In this document: positions 55,064 to 64,000 of the stretch, piece by piece
How positions within the stretch are numbered: position 1 is the first letter of the stretch
How the letters are laid out: every line of letters starts with the position of its first letter
From: Terribacillus saccharophilus
Lineage (GTDB): Bacteria > Bacillota > Bacilli > Bacillales > Amphibacillaceae
Direction of reading: 5' to 3'
Length of the DNA stretch: 64,000 nucleotides
NCBI RefSeq assembly: GCF_002272745.1
Contig: NZ_NPBD01000007.1
Span: forward strand, 868,001 to 932,000
The notes under the pieces: generated by a model
Seen by the model: the letters and a program-made list of their open reading frames with translations, nothing else
What the model was told of the DNA's origin: nothing
Databases searched by the model: none
Position numbers and translations under genes: made by a program

Positions 55064-56001
55064 AGAAATTAACATTACTGATGACAGGTCTACTATTCGT
55101 ACTTCTGCTTGCAGCATGCGGAAGCAACTCCGATAGCGCAAGTGGTGCAGATAAAGAGGAAGAGAAGCTTACAATCGAGCATGAGCTTGGTAAAACAGAA
55201 GTGGCAAAAAATCCAGAGAAGATCGTTACGTTTGATATGGGCGCATTAGACACATTGGATAAACTCGGTGTCGATGTAGCTGGTGTTGCACAAGAGAATC
55301 TTCCTGCATATCTTTCTAAATACAGCAGTGCTGATTATGAGAATGTCGGCGGTCTGAAAGAGCCGGATTTAGAGAAGATCGCTGAAATGCAGCCGGATGT
55401 CATTTTCATCTCTGGCCGTCAAAGCGACTATTATGAACAGCTTAGTGAACTTGCACCGACTATTTACATCGGTGTTGATACGACAGATTATATGAACTCA
55501 TTCAAGAAGAACACAGAAACGATTGCACAAATCGTAGGTAAAGAAAAAGAAGCGGAAACAGCGCTAGGTGAAATTGATGATGCTATTGCTAATCTGAAGA
55601 CAAAAGCAGAGAGCATGGATGGAGAAGCATTGATCACACTTGTTAATGACGGCAGTGTGAGTGCGTACGGCAAAGCTTCCCGTTTTGGTGTCATCCATGA
55701 TGTGTATGGTGTGCCAGCTGTTGATGAAACAATCGAATCCTCTACGCACGGTCAGAGCATTGGTTTTGAATATATTTCTGAAAAGAACCCAGATTACCTG
55801 TTTGTAGTCGATCGTGGAGCAGTTGTAGGTGGCGGTACATCTTCAGCTGAGAAAGTATTGGACAACGAATTAGTAAATGGTACGAATGCTGCTAAGGAAA
55901 ACCACATCACCTACTTAAGTCCGGATTACTGGTACCTATCCGGTGGCGGACTGGAGTCTGAATTGGAGAAAGTGAAAGAAGTCTCCGATGCATTGAAATA
56001 A
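55060..56001 (+). CDS. yclQ: Iron-siderophore binding lipoprotein (YclQ type)
   Basis: A 313-residue substrate-binding lipoprotein; signal peptide with lipobox LLAACG (Cys about residue 20). The body has the two-lobed helical-backbone fold, with KIVTFDMGALDTLDKLGV, EPDLEKIAEMQPDVIFIS and the C-terminal ITYLSPDYWYLSGGG. Similarity to YclQ suggests petrobactin or a related catecholate as ligand. AAAAGGAG precedes the ATG. Confidence 0.92.
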   Translation: MKKLTLLMTGLLFVLLLAACGSNSDSASGADKEEEKLTIEHELGKTEVAKNPEKIVTFDMGALDTLDKLGVDVAGVAQENLPAYLSKYSSADYENVGGLKEPDLEKIAEMQPDVIFISGRQSDYYEQLSELAPTIYIGVDTTDYMNSFKKNTETIAQIVGKEKEAETALGEIDDAIANLKTKAESMDGEALITLVNDGSVSAYGKASRFGVIHDVYGVPAVDETIESSTHGQSIGFEYISEKNPDYLFVVDRGAVVGGGTSSAEKVLDNELVNGTNAAKENHITYLSPDYWYLSGGGLESELEKVKEVSDALK

Positions 56002-56010
56002 GAAAGAAGA

Positions 56011-56046
56011 AAAAAGCGCAAATGCTATGAAGCATTTGCGCTTTTT
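56011..56046. terminator. Bidirectional terminator between yclQ and nos
   Basis: AAAAAGCGCAAATGC (56011-56025) and its complement (56032-56046) form a perfect 15-base-pair stem with T runs in both directions. Confidence 0.93.
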
Positions 56047-57113
56047 CAGTATATATCTTCTTGATGGAAGTAATTTGGCTTAATGATCTTGTTATTATAA
56101 GGCTTATGGAAGATATGCGTCGCTGCAGGCGACATTGGAGGGATGAGCCAGCTCCACATACCGGTCACATCACGTCCTGCCTTTTGTTCCTGCTTCTCAA
56201 AATGAGCAAATTGCTTAGCTGCTGTATGGTGATCGACTATTGTAACACCTGCTTTTTGGAACGATTGAAGCACAGCGACATTCAACTCAACTAGTGCACG
56301 GTCTTTCCAAAGTGTAGATACCTTGCTTTGATCAAGTGCAAGGATCTCTGCCACTTTCGGCAGCATATGATAGCGGTCTTCATCGGCTAGATTTCGTGCG
56401 CCGATTTCGGTTCCCATATACCAGCCATTGAAGGGGGCTGCGTTATACGTAATACCGCCAATTTCTAATTTCATATCTGAAATAATCGGAACTGCATACC
56501 ACCGTAAGCCTAAATCAGCTATTGCAGGATACTCCTCATGCTCAATACGAACTTCTTTCACTATGTCTGCTGGTATTTCTTGCAGTACTGGTGGCTGGTC
56601 GCCCACTTGCACGACGAGTGGCAGAATGTCGTACATCGTTCTTTTGCCTTCCCATCCAAGGGTTTTGCATACACTGGTGAAACGTATAGAAGCGGGATCT
56701 CCTATAATACCATGCTCTGTCTCATATCCAGCATATCGTACTAATTGATGATTCCAAATACGAATATTATTATTCGGTGAGAAGACGGTGATCATCGGCT
56801 TCACTTTTCCGGCATTTGTTGCTTGTTCAATATGACAGAGCAGCTTCTCCAGTACTTCTTCTGCTTCTGTGGCTTCCCTTGCATCAATAACATGAAGACC
56901 GTTCCAGAACAAGCGGCCGATACAGCGGTTTGAATTCCTCCACGCCATTCTTGCGCCATGCTCCAGCTCTTCTATCGTATGGATATATGTAGAGGTGCGA
57001 GTTATTTCATTTCCGATGTGTGACAGGCGCTGATGTATGTCTATATCTGATTTCCCGAGTTCTCGATAGCTTTCTTGAATAAACTCTGTTGCTTCTTGCA
57101 ATAGGCCTTTCAT
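56046..57113 (-). CDS. nos: Nitric oxide synthase oxygenase
   Basis: A 355-residue haem and tetrahydrofolate-dependent oxygenase that makes NO from arginine through N-hydroxyarginine, using general cellular reductases. The proximal haem cysteine is in [13 protein letters not shown] near residue 62, the substrate glutamate in [13 protein letters not shown] near 239 and the pterin-site [11 protein letters not shown] near 325. No reductase domain is present, as in other bacilli. AAAGGAGGC precedes the ATG. NO protects bacilli against peroxide and antibiotics, which suits the nearby katA and bla genes. Confidence 0.96.
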   Translation of the reverse strand: MKGLLQEATEFIQESYRELGKSDIDIHQRLSHIGNEITRTSTYIHTIEELEHGARMAWRNSNRCIGRLFWNGLHVIDAREATEAEEVLEKLLCHIEQATNAGKVKPMITVFSPNNNIRIWNHQLVRYAGYETEHGIIGDPASIRFTSVCKTLGWEGKRTMYDILPLVVQVGDQPPVLQEIPADIVKEVRIEHEEYPAIADLGLRWYAVPIISDMKLEIGGITYNAAPFNGWYMGTEIGARNLADEDRYHMLPKVAEILALDQSKVSTLWKDRALVELNVAVLQSFQKAGVTIVDHHTAAKQFAHFEKQEQKAGRDVTGMWSWLIPPMSPAATHIFHKPYNNKIIKPNYFHQEDIY

Positions 57114-57252
57114 ACGCAGCTGCCTCCTTTTGTCAGCTTGTAGTATAGCATGTATGAAGTTAAAAGACGTTATAAGGGAGAAAATGTAGAAAAAGGTTCA
57201 TGAATGTCATATCGTAGCCGATAAAAAGTAAAGAGGGGAAAGGAGAATACTG

Positions 57253-58317
57253 ATGAAAAAAAGCCAGGTCTTTAGTTTATTGAGTGCGGGATATCTTTAT
57301 GCGGTTTTGCTGTTTCTGCAAAATGAAAGGGTTTTCTTGCTGGATTGGTGGATTAATCTTTTTATTGGGCTTGTTTTGGTAGGGGGAAGTCTTACATATG
57401 TTCTGTTACATAAGAAGGAAGTAGTTGAGCCGACGGATGAGCAACTAGTTGAAATTCCTATTTCTCAGGAGGCAGCAGCGACAGTCGAGCCTGAAGTTGA
57501 ACCAGAAAGAGAGTCGGCGTTGATTAAGCTGGAACAGACAGATGAAGCGCTGAATCAAATTGTAACCGCTTTAGAGGAAGTGACTATCGGCTCAGAGAAT
57601 CAATCCCAAGCGTCGTCTGAGTTAGCTGCAACAATGCAGAAGTTCGCTGAGAATGTCATGATGGTTGCTCTAAAAGGAGAAGATGCGAAGCAGGTTGCTG
57701 TCGCAATGGATGCATTGACCAAAGAAGGTGCATCTCATATGAATGATTCCGTCAGTCATATGGAGACGATAACGAGCAAAATTACATTTTCTTATGAGAA
57801 AGTCAGAGGCCTAAATGGAAAGACAGATCAAATCAGTACATTGCTGAAGACAATTAAAGATATCGCCGAACAGACGAACCTGCTTGCACTGAATGCTGCT
57901 ATCGAGGCAGCTCGGGCAGGGGACCAGGGGCGCGGGTTCGCAGTGGTGGCAGATGAAGTACGGAAGCTTTCTGATCAAGTTCGTATTGCTGTAACGGATA
58001 TAACAGCTGTATTCCAAGCTATCCAGACAGAATCAAAGGAAGCAGTCGACGCTCTTGATGCAGGTCAAGAGGCAGTTGTTGCCGGATCAGATAAAATCAC
58101 TACTACACAAAACACGTTTGAACAGCTGCATGCAGAGATTACCATAACCAGTAATCAAATCGAGGCGATTGCCGTAGCTATGTATGAAGTTCTCGATAAC
58201 ACTCGCGGTGTAACGGACAGTATCAATAGCATTGTTTCTGTCGCGGAACAGAATGCAGCAAGTATGCAGGAAGTGACTGCCATTACACAGGATATTCAGC
58301 AAAACTTCAAGAATTAA
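57253..58317 (+). CDS. Methyl-accepting chemotaxis-type protein without an extracellular sensor
   Basis: A 354-residue protein. Two close membrane segments (about residues 5-23 and 33-52) are followed by a Glu-rich linker and a signalling domain of about 250 residues with the kinase-tip hairpin [19 protein letters not shown] near 215. There is no extracellular or PAS sensor domain and the HAMP is missing, so it may sense membrane or cytoplasmic state or serve as a general MCP-like scaffold. AGGGGAAAGGAG precedes the ATG. Confidence 0.9.
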   Translation: MKKSQVFSLLSAGYLYAVLLFLQNERVFLLDWWINLFIGLVLVGGSLTYVLLHKKEVVEPTDEQLVEIPISQEAAATVEPEVEPERESALIKLEQTDEALNQIVTALEEVTIGSENQSQASSELAATMQKFAENVMMVALKGEDAKQVAVAMDALTKEGASHMNDSVSHMETITSKITFSYEKVRGLNGKTDQISTLLKTIKDIAEQTNLLALNAAIEAARAGDQGRGFAVVADEVRKLSDQVRIAVTDITAVFQAIQTESKEAVDALDAGQEAVVAGSDKITTTQNTFEQLHAEITITSNQIEAIAVAMYEVLDNTRGVTDSINSIVSVAEQNAASMQEVTAITQDIQQNFKN

Positions 58318-58321
58318 TTAC

Positions 58322-58347
58322 AAAGCGGCCAGCAGGTCGCTTTTTCT
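58322..58347 (+). terminator. Terminator after the MCP gene
   Basis: AAAGCGGCC and GGTCGCTTT pair around AGCA, followed by TTTTT. Confidence 0.85.
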
Positions 58348-58485
58348 TATACCAAATTTGAATATCCTTCTAGTATTAAATGCTATTTAACTTTGAATAT
58401 TTACCCCTCTTCCACACAATTAAAACCTGTTAAATTGTTTGGATGCGCTTCCTATAATTTTTTTATTAATCGACCTGGTTATGGT

Positions 58486-58514
58486 TTGAATAGATGGCTT
58501 TTCTGTTGTATCGT
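58486..58514 (+). promoter_or_regulatory. Possible promoter of the MFS gene
   Basis: TTGAAT (58486-58491) and TATCGT (58509-58514) are 17 bases apart, 37 bases before the start codon. Confidence 0.4.
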
Positions 58515-58550
58515 TAGCGGATGTTATGTCAGATAAAAGGAGGAGTTACC

Positions 58551-59735
58551 ATGTCTCTAGCAGGCAGACAATTTAAACCAACGACAGTGATTGCAGTCTT
58601 GATGATCTGTGCTTTTTCCATCGGAACGACGGAATATGTCGTCACTGGCGTACTTACTCATATCGCGTCAGATCTCGGTGTGACGATTGCATCCGCGGGT
58701 CTTGTTGTCAGCATGTATGCACTTGGAGTGGCGATATTCGGTCCGCTTATGACAACGTTATCTGTCAAATTGCCGAGAAAGCCGATGCTGCTTCTCTTTA
58801 TGCTGCTCTTCATCATCAGTAATATTATTAGTGCGACAGCACCAAGTTTTACAGTGCTGCTTGTTTCACGCGTCGCTTCCGCGTTCATGCATGGACCTTT
58901 TTTTGCGCTCGCTTTTGTCATGGCAAGTGATCTCGTGGAACCACGCAAACGGGTGCAGGCAATTGCAGCCGTCAATGGCGGGCTCACAATTGCCATTATG
59001 ATCGGCGTTCCATTTGGAGCCTATCTAGGCTCACTGATTGAATGGCGTCTCGTATTTTGGCTGATTGCAGTTCTTGGAGTGATAGGTCTAATTGGGCTGC
59101 TTATTTTTGCACCGAATACAAAGCCGGCAGAAACACCGCGTATCAAGCAGGAGCTTAGTGTATTCAAACATAAGCAGGTGCTTTTGACGATAGCTATTAT
59201 CATCTTTGGCTACTCAGGTGTTTTCACTGCCTACACCTTCATTGAACCGCTGCTGCGCTCAGTTACGGGCTTTGGAGGCGTCGGTATCATGATTAGTCTC
59301 TTCTTCTTCGGATTAGGGAGTGTAATTGGTAACTTTTCAACGCCGCGATTAGCTGCGGGCAATGTGACTAAAACACTCATCTATGTATTTGCAACACTGA
59401 CTGTAATTCTTTTATTGTTCCCGTTGGCAACACCATATGCTATTACTGCTGTCTTCATTATAGGACTGTTCGGTGCAGGTGCATTCGGTACTACACCATT
59501 ATTGCAGTCGAAAATAGTTATGGCAGCAAAAGAAGGTCCGACAATCGCGGCAGCAGCGAGTGTTTCTGCGTTCAATTTGGCGAATGCTGGCGGTGCTTAT
59601 ATAGGCGGACTTGTATTGGATGCAAATTTGGGCTATACATGGCTTTCTGTTATCGGAGCAGGTATTTCTATCATCGGAATTCTATTATCCGCTATATCTT
59701 ATCGAGAAGAGAAGAAGCACCCAGAAGTGGCTTAA
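58551..59735 (+). CDS. MFS efflux transporter (DHA1 family, AraJ/YdhP-like)
   Basis: A 394-residue permease with twelve hydrophobic segments. FSIGTTEYVVTGVLTHIA at the first membrane segment and the motif RVASAFMHGPFFALAF are typical of AraJ/YdhP/Cmx-like exporters of sugars, purines or drugs. The ATG at 58551 has AAAAGGAGGAG at ideal distance; the longer frame from 58521 overlaps that site. No substrate can be named. Confidence 0.88.
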   Translation: MSLAGRQFKPTTVIAVLMICAFSIGTTEYVVTGVLTHIASDLGVTIASAGLVVSMYALGVAIFGPLMTTLSVKLPRKPMLLLFMLLFIISNIISATAPSFTVLLVSRVASAFMHGPFFALAFVMASDLVEPRKRVQAIAAVNGGLTIAIMIGVPFGAYLGSLIEWRLVFWLIAVLGVIGLIGLLIFAPNTKPAETPRIKQELSVFKHKQVLLTIAIIIFGYSGVFTAYTFIEPLLRSVTGFGGVGIMISLFFFGLGSVIGNFSTPRLAAGNVTKTLIYVFATLTVILLLFPLATPYAITAVFIIGLFGAGAFGTTPLLQSKIVMAAKEGPTIAAAASVSAFNLANAGGAYIGGLVLDANLGYTWLSVIGAGISIIGILLSAISYREEKKHPEVA

Positions 59736-59799
59736 ACTGTATTGCACGCCCCAATATCTTCCTTCATACTAGAATAAATTTCTAGGAGGGGAAGTATAG

Positions 59800-60360
59800 A
59801 TGAATCCAATATTGAGAGATTTCAAGACTACTATCGAAACAGAGCGCCTTATTATCAGGCAGCCCAAAATCGGCGATGGAAAAGCAGTAAATGATGCAAT
59901 CAAAGCTTCCATGCCAGAATTGAAGCGTTGGATGCCATTCGCGCAGGAACTGCCGACTCCGGAAGAAACAGAGGAAAATATCCGGCAGTCGGTTGCGAAT
60001 TGGATTAATCGGACAAACCTGCGCATGCTGATTTTCCGCAAGGATACTGGAGAGTTCATTGCATCCAGCGGTTTTCACGGGATAGATTGGGATGTTCCGA
60101 AAGTCGAAATTGGATATTGGATGGACACGTGTCATACCGGCCAGGGATTTATGACGGAAGCTGTCGAGGCACAGACGGAGTATGCTTTCAGTGAGCTCGG
60201 TGTCCGGCGGGTCCAGATACTTTGTGACGAAGAAAACAGTGCAAGCCGAGCTGTTCCAGAACGGCTCGGTTACATGCTGGAAGGAATACATTATTCTGAC
60301 AGTCTTCATGTAGATGGAAAGACCGTTCGTAATACGGTGTATTACAGCAAGACCAGATAA
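59800..60360 (+). CDS. GNAT acetyltransferase (RimJ/RimL-like)
   Basis: A 186-residue GNAT. ETERLIIRQPKIGDGKAVND is the RimJ-type start, VEIGYWMDTCHTGQGFMTEAVEAQ binds acetyl-CoA near residue 104-127, and VRRVQILCDEENSASRAVPERLGY is the conserved C-terminal block. RimJ/RimL proteins acetylate ribosomal protein N-termini; relatives modify other amines. CTAGGAGGGG precedes the ATG. It follows the MFS gene after 64 bases. Confidence 0.88.
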   Translation: MNPILRDFKTTIETERLIIRQPKIGDGKAVNDAIKASMPELKRWMPFAQELPTPEETEENIRQSVANWINRTNLRMLIFRKDTGEFIASSGFHGIDWDVPKVEIGYWMDTCHTGQGFMTEAVEAQTEYAFSELGVRRVQILCDEENSASRAVPERLGYMLEGIHYSDSLHVDGKTVRNTVYYSKTR

Positions 60361-60724
60361 TGGTGGGTAAACCAAAAATTCTTGCGGTTTTACATAAAAC
60401 GTTCAAATTTTGTTCACTACTTATTCTTATTCTCTCTTTTTGACGGTGTTAGAATGAAAAATGAACTGTTTACTTACCAGGCAAGTCTGGTCTTTTTGGC
60501 TGCTTTGTATTACACTAGTTTCTGGATTGTTGTCAGACACTGTCTATCAGACAGTGTGATAGTGTGTTTCTAGCTGAGATTCTGCTGCTCCTTCGGGTAA
60601 TGCAGGAGCCTCATTGTGAAATACTTATCAAAACCCTATTATAGCGGATATGGTTGTTTTCCTATGCAGAGGGATAACAAGCGTTTTCGTGAATTCAGGT
60701 AAAGAAAGGAAGGGAAGCAGGCGC
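60361..60724 (+). other. Intergenic region ahead of qoxA
   Basis: This 364-base gap has no convincing gene; a 63-codon frame at 60382 has no ribosome site. It holds the hairpin ACACTGTCT-ATC-AGACAGTGT (60536-60556), a second possible stem GCTCC/GGAGC around 60590-60609, and the qox promoter. Confidence 0.6.
60614..60642 (+). promoter_or_regulatory. qox operon promoter with Rex-like site
   Basis: TTGTGA (60614-60619) and TATTAT (60637-60642) are 17 bases apart. TTGTGAA-ATAC-TTATCAA at 60614-60631 resembles the Rex operator TTGTGAA-N4-TTCACAA, with two departures in the right half. Confidence 0.55.
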
Positions 60725-61747
60725 ATGCTTAAAAAATTGAAACCCTTAAGTCTTCTATTGTTCCTTGCCCTGCCGCTAATGCTCGCCGGCTGTTCTACAC
60801 CGGAAGTGCTTGATCCGAAAGGACCAGTGGCAAGTCAGCAGAGTGACCTTATTATTCTATCAATCATCTTTATGCTTACAATCGTTGCGGTTGTATTCGT
60901 ACTTTTGACGATTATCCTTGTCAAGTACAGAGAAAGAAAGGATCACGACAAGTACAGCCCTGAACTACACGGCAGCATGCTGCTTGAGACAATCTGGACG
61001 ATCATCCCGATTATCATCGTAGTCATTTTGGCTGTTCCAACTGTCAGAACGATCTATTCATTGGAGGAAGCGCCTCAGCCGAAAACGGCAGAAGCAGCGA
61101 ATGAAGATCCTCTAGTAGTACATGCAACATCCATCAACTGGAAATGGGTATTTACTTATCCAGATGAAGACATCGAAACAGTGAACTATCTGCACATTCC
61201 GATTCACCGTCCGGTGGAATTCAAATTGACATCTGCTGATTCCATGGCTGCTCTATGGATACCAAGCCTAGGCGGTCAGAAATATAACATGGCAGGCATG
61301 CAGACAACTCTTTATCTGCAAGCAGACCACGTTGGCACGTACGATGGACGAAACGCTAACTTCACAGGTGAAGGCTTCAATGAACAACGATTCAAAGTCT
61401 ACGCTGATGAAGAAGCTGATTACCAACAGTGGGTGGAAGAAGTACAAAACTCCGCTCCAGAACTGACACAATACGAGTATGACAATCTTCTGATTCCTGG
61501 TGTTTATGACGGAACAGCTGAATTCAATGGTACGCACTTGCAATGGATCGACCATTCAAAAAATGCAGACTACACATTGGAAGCATGGGATCGCCTAGGC
61601 TATGAGCCGAAGAATCCACATGCGAAAGACAAATCTCAAAACATCTTGCCGGAAGACGAAATTCCGTACTATCAGCAAGACAATACTGTAGACAACTCGG
61701 ATGAAGACATGGACTCTGAAGAACATGCACATGCGGGTCATGAGTAA
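60725..61747 (+). CDS. qoxA: Cytochrome aa3 quinol oxidase subunit II
   Basis: A 340-residue lipoprotein subunit of the aa3-type menaquinol oxidase. The lipobox LMLAGC follows a hydrophobic signal (Cys about residue 19), and two membrane helices cover about 40-115. The C-terminal cupredoxin domain lacks CuA ligands, as expected for a quinol rather than cytochrome c oxidase. The ATG at 60725 follows AAGGAAGGGAAG; the longer frame from 60650 has no such site and starts at the promoter edge. The tail ends in a His- and Glu-rich stretch. Confidence 0.95.
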   Translation: MLKKLKPLSLLLFLALPLMLAGCSTPEVLDPKGPVASQQSDLIILSIIFMLTIVAVVFVLLTIILVKYRERKDHDKYSPELHGSMLLETIWTIIPIIIVVILAVPTVRTIYSLEEAPQPKTAEAANEDPLVVHATSINWKWVFTYPDEDIETVNYLHIPIHRPVEFKLTSADSMAALWIPSLGGQKYNMAGMQTTLYLQADHVGTYDGRNANFTGEGFNEQRFKVYADEEADYQQWVEEVQNSAPELTQYEYDNLLIPGVYDGTAEFNGTHLQWIDHSKNADYTLEAWDRLGYEPKNPHAKDKSQNILPEDEIPYYQQDNTVDNSDEDMDSEEHAHAGHE

Positions 61748-61767
61748 CAGAGAGAGGGGGAAGAGTT

Positions 61768-63717
61768 TTGGACTTAAAATGGAATGAGTTTATCATTACC
61801 GGCGATCCATTGATTCTGGGCGCACAGATCAGCATCTTGCTCGGTGGAATCGCCGTTGTAGCTGCCCTTACTTACTTTAAAAAATGGAGCTGGCTATGGA
61901 AAGAATGGCTGACTTCTGTTGACCATAAGAAACTGGGTATCATGTATATCCTTAGTGCTCTTTTAATGCTTTTCCGCGGCGGTATCGATGGTTTGATGAT
62001 CCGTACGCAGCTTGCGAAGCCAGGTATGGAATTCTTGGATCCGCAGCACTATAACGAGGTATTCTCGACACACGGTGTTATCATGATTCTTTTCATGGCG
62101 ATGCCATTCTTAATCGGTTTGATCAACTATATTGTACCGTTGCAAATCGGTGCACGTGACGTTGCATTCCCGTATTTGAACAACTTGAGCTTCTGGACAT
62201 TCTTTGTCGGTATGGCTCTATTCAACATCTCCTTCATCATCGGTGGTTCACCTGATGCCGGTTGGACTGGTTATACGCCGCTTGCGACGAATGAGTTCAG
62301 CCCAGGCCCTGGTCAGAACTACTACTTGCTAGCAATTCAGATTGCTGGTATCGGTACATTGATGACAGGTATCAACTTCTTCGTTACCATCCTTAAGATG
62401 CGTACGAAAGGTATGACACTAATGAAAATGTCCATGTTCACATGGACATCATTGATCACAATGCTGATCATCATCTTTGCATTCCCAGTGCTTACAGTTG
62501 CACTTGCTATGCAGACATTTGACCGTTTATTCGGTTCCGTACTCTTCACCTTGCAAGGTGATGGTAACCCGATGCTTTGGGTCAACCTATTCTGGGTATG
62601 GGGTCACCCTGAAGTATATATCGTTATTCTTCCTGCGTTCGGGATCTTCTCTGAGATCATCTCGACATTTGCAAGAAAACAGCTATTCGCTTACAAAGCG
62701 ATGGTTGTGTCCATTGTGACGATTTCTGTATTGAGCTTCCTTGTATGGGTTCACCACTTCTTCACAATGGGTAATAGCGCTGAAGCAAATAGTTTCTTCT
62801 CTATTACAACAATGGCTATCTCTATCCCGACCGGGGTTAAGATATTCAACTGGTTATTCACGATGTATCGAGGCCGTATTACCTTTACGACTCCGATGCT
62901 ATGGTCACTTGCCTTCATCCCGAACTTCGTTATCGGTGGGGTAACAGGGGTAATGCTTGCGATGGCAGCAGCTGACTATCAGTATCACAATACGTACTTC
63001 CTAGTATCTCACTTCCACTATGTGTTGATCTCGGGTACTGTATTTGCTTGTTTCGCAGGTTTGATTTACTGGTATCCGAAAATGTTCGGACATAAATTGA
63101 ACGAAAAAATCGGTAAATGGGCATTCTGGATTTTCGTTATCGGCTTCAACGTATGTTTCTTCCCGCAGTATTTCCTAGGGTTGGATGGTATGCCAAGACG
63201 TATTTCCACTTATTTGCCAGAAGATGGTTGGACAGGATTGAACATGATCTCCACAATTGGTGCGTTCATGATGGGTCTTGCATTCCTTATCTTCGTATAT
63301 AACATTTACTATAGCTGGAGATATTCACCAAGAGAGAAAACTGGTGACGCATGGGGTCTTGGACGTAACTTGGAATGGGCGACAACATCGTCTATCCCGC
63401 CGCATTACAACTTCGCTGTCCTTCCTGAAGTGACAGGTCTTGATCCTTACTGGGATATGAAGGAAAAAGGTCTTGATCAACAGAAGAACACGGATTATAA
63501 ACCGATTCACATGCCTAGCAACTCTTCTACACCGGCAATCATGTCTGCATTGATGGGTATGGCTGCATTCGGGCTTGTATTCCAATGGTACTGGGTTGGA
63601 ATCGTAGGTGCTGTCGGTATCTTCATCACAATGATTGTACGTTCATTCGATTACAATGATGGTTACTATGTCAGCGTGGAAGAAATAAAAGAAACAGAAG
63701 CGAAAGCGAATAAATAA
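61768..63717 (+). CDS. qoxB: Cytochrome aa3 quinol oxidase subunit I
   Basis: A 649-residue haem-copper oxidase core that reduces O2 to water and pumps protons. The cross-linked His-Tyr is in [11 protein letters not shown] near residue 280, the CuB histidines in VHHFFTMG near 330 and haem ligands in [10 protein letters not shown] near 417. It starts with TTG at 61768 behind AGAGGGGG. Length matches QoxB, with the extra N-terminal helix of this class. Confidence 0.97.
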   Translation: MDLKWNEFIITGDPLILGAQISILLGGIAVVAALTYFKKWSWLWKEWLTSVDHKKLGIMYILSALLMLFRGGIDGLMIRTQLAKPGMEFLDPQHYNEVFSTHGVIMILFMAMPFLIGLINYIVPLQIGARDVAFPYLNNLSFWTFFVGMALFNISFIIGGSPDAGWTGYTPLATNEFSPGPGQNYYLLAIQIAGIGTLMTGINFFVTILKMRTKGMTLMKMSMFTWTSLITMLIIIFAFPVLTVALAMQTFDRLFGSVLFTLQGDGNPMLWVNLFWVWGHPEVYIVILPAFGIFSEIISTFARKQLFAYKAMVVSIVTISVLSFLVWVHHFFTMGNSAEANSFFSITTMAISIPTGVKIFNWLFTMYRGRITFTTPMLWSLAFIPNFVIGGVTGVMLAMAAADYQYHNTYFLVSHFHYVLISGTVFACFAGLIYWYPKMFGHKLNEKIGKWAFWIFVIGFNVCFFPQYFLGLDGMPRRISTYLPEDGWTGLNMISTIGAFMMGLAFLIFVYNIYYSWRYSPREKTGDAWGLGRNLEWATTSSIPPHYNFAVLPEVTGLDPYWDMKEKGLDQQKNTDYKPIHMPSNSSTPAIMSALMGMAAFGLVFQWYWVGIVGAVGIFITMIVRSFDYNDGYYVSVEEIKETEAKANK

Positions 63718-63733
63718 AGGAGGTTGTGAAGAA

Positions 63734-64000
63734 ATGGCACATGATCACAATGTGAACCCCAACGCTCCATTGGAATATCAATCAGAAGCCGGTCGATTGA
63801 ACATCACCGGTTTCTGGACCTTCCTTGGTGCAGAGATCGCCTTGTTCTCGACACTATTCGCGTCTTATTTCGCGTTGCAATCACGTGTAGGCGACGGACC
63901 AACATCGATCGAGATGTTCGAAGCTGGCCTAGTCATGATTATGACAATGTTGCTTCTTACAAGTAGCTTCACTTGCGGACTAGCGATTCACGAAATGCGT
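63734..64000 (+). CDS. qoxC: Cytochrome aa3 quinol oxidase subunit III, 5' part
   Basis: The first 89 codons only, cut by the window end. EAGRLNITGFWTFLGAEIALFSTLF and the following membrane segments match subunit III of the Qox enzyme. AAAGGAGGTTGTG precedes the ATG, 16 bases after qoxB; qoxD is expected beyond the edge. Confidence 0.93.
   Translation, partial: MAHDHNVNPNAPLEYQSEAGRLNITGFWTFLGAEIALFSTLFASYFALQSRVGDGPTSIEMFEAGLVMIMTMLLLTSSFTCGLAIHEMR

Noticed and set aside
60382..60573. A 63-codon hydrophobic frame ahead of qoxA
   Set aside because: No ribosome site, and the end runs through the inverted repeat; composition fits AT-rich intergenic DNA.

Overview
The window reads as chromosome of a low-to-moderate GC, endospore-forming member of the Bacillaceae. 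The support is: a complete CggR-controlled glycolytic operon, the secG-est-rnr-smpB-ssrA order, spore genes (alpha/beta SASP, Tlp, CotF family), a bacterial NO synthase, a Bacillus-type KatA with a PerR box, and a Qox quinol oxidase. Gene content and protein similarity recalled from memory suggest a genus such as Terribacillus; that is inference and was not tested.

Layout. 0-3.8 kb: the end of an ABC transporter ATPase gene, an AMP-forming acyl-CoA synthetase and a MATE exporter. 3.9-11.2 kb: cggR-gapA-pgk-tpiA-gpmI-eno, with a CggR-type operator behind a sigma-A promoter. 11.3-23.2 kb lies between eno and secG and looks like accessory metabolism: yoxD-like SDR, an iolG-iolI pair without the rest of an inositol operon, a divergent bla / blaR1-blaI locus with two palindromic operators, and a merged fruR-fruK-fruA-ptsH-ptsI operon on the minus strand. 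23.3-28.7 kb: secG, esterase, RNase R, a GNAT, smpB and tmRNA. 28.7-32.4 kb: a methionine aminopeptidase gene bracketed by imperfect repeats of the tmRNA 3' end and its downstream terminator, then wecB and a double GT2 glycosyltransferase. 32.9-40.7 kb: a minus-strand beta-glucoside PTS operon (IIB, IIC, 6-P-beta-glucosidase, ROK kinase, IIA, second 6-P-beta-glucosidase, PRD regulator) that looks AT-richer than its surroundings and has a consensus cre site in its leader. 40.9-52.2 kb: small proteins, murB, katA, an overlooked 24-codon membrane-peptide gene, a diguanylate cyclase, brxA-ypgR, dedA-uppP, a string of small spore-type genes, cotF-like, tlp and a YqcI/YcgG protein. 52.2-56 kb: a Fur-box-preceded siderophore uptake operon (yclNOPQ type). 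56-60.4 kb: NO synthase, a receptor-like chemotaxis protein, MFS exporter and GNAT. 60.6-64 kb: qoxA, qoxB and the start of qoxC.

How it fits together. Central glycolysis, fructose PTS entry and general PTS proteins (EI, HPr) sit within 12 kb. The fructose and beta-glucoside systems carry cre or cre-like sites, so CcpA/HPr control is likely. Iron uptake (Fur), peroxide defence (PerR-katA), bacilliredoxin and NO synthase form a loose redox/iron neighbourhood.

The most unusual observations are the map cassette between duplicated tmRNA-end sequences, the isolated iolG-iolI module behind a structured leader, the fructose/general PTS fusion operon with a tandem-repeated element before ptsH, the 24-codon membrane-peptide gene with an adjacent perfect cre, and a SASP-like protein without the usual GPR cleavage glutamate. 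I saw no CRISPR array, insertion sequence, phage module or clear novel defence system.
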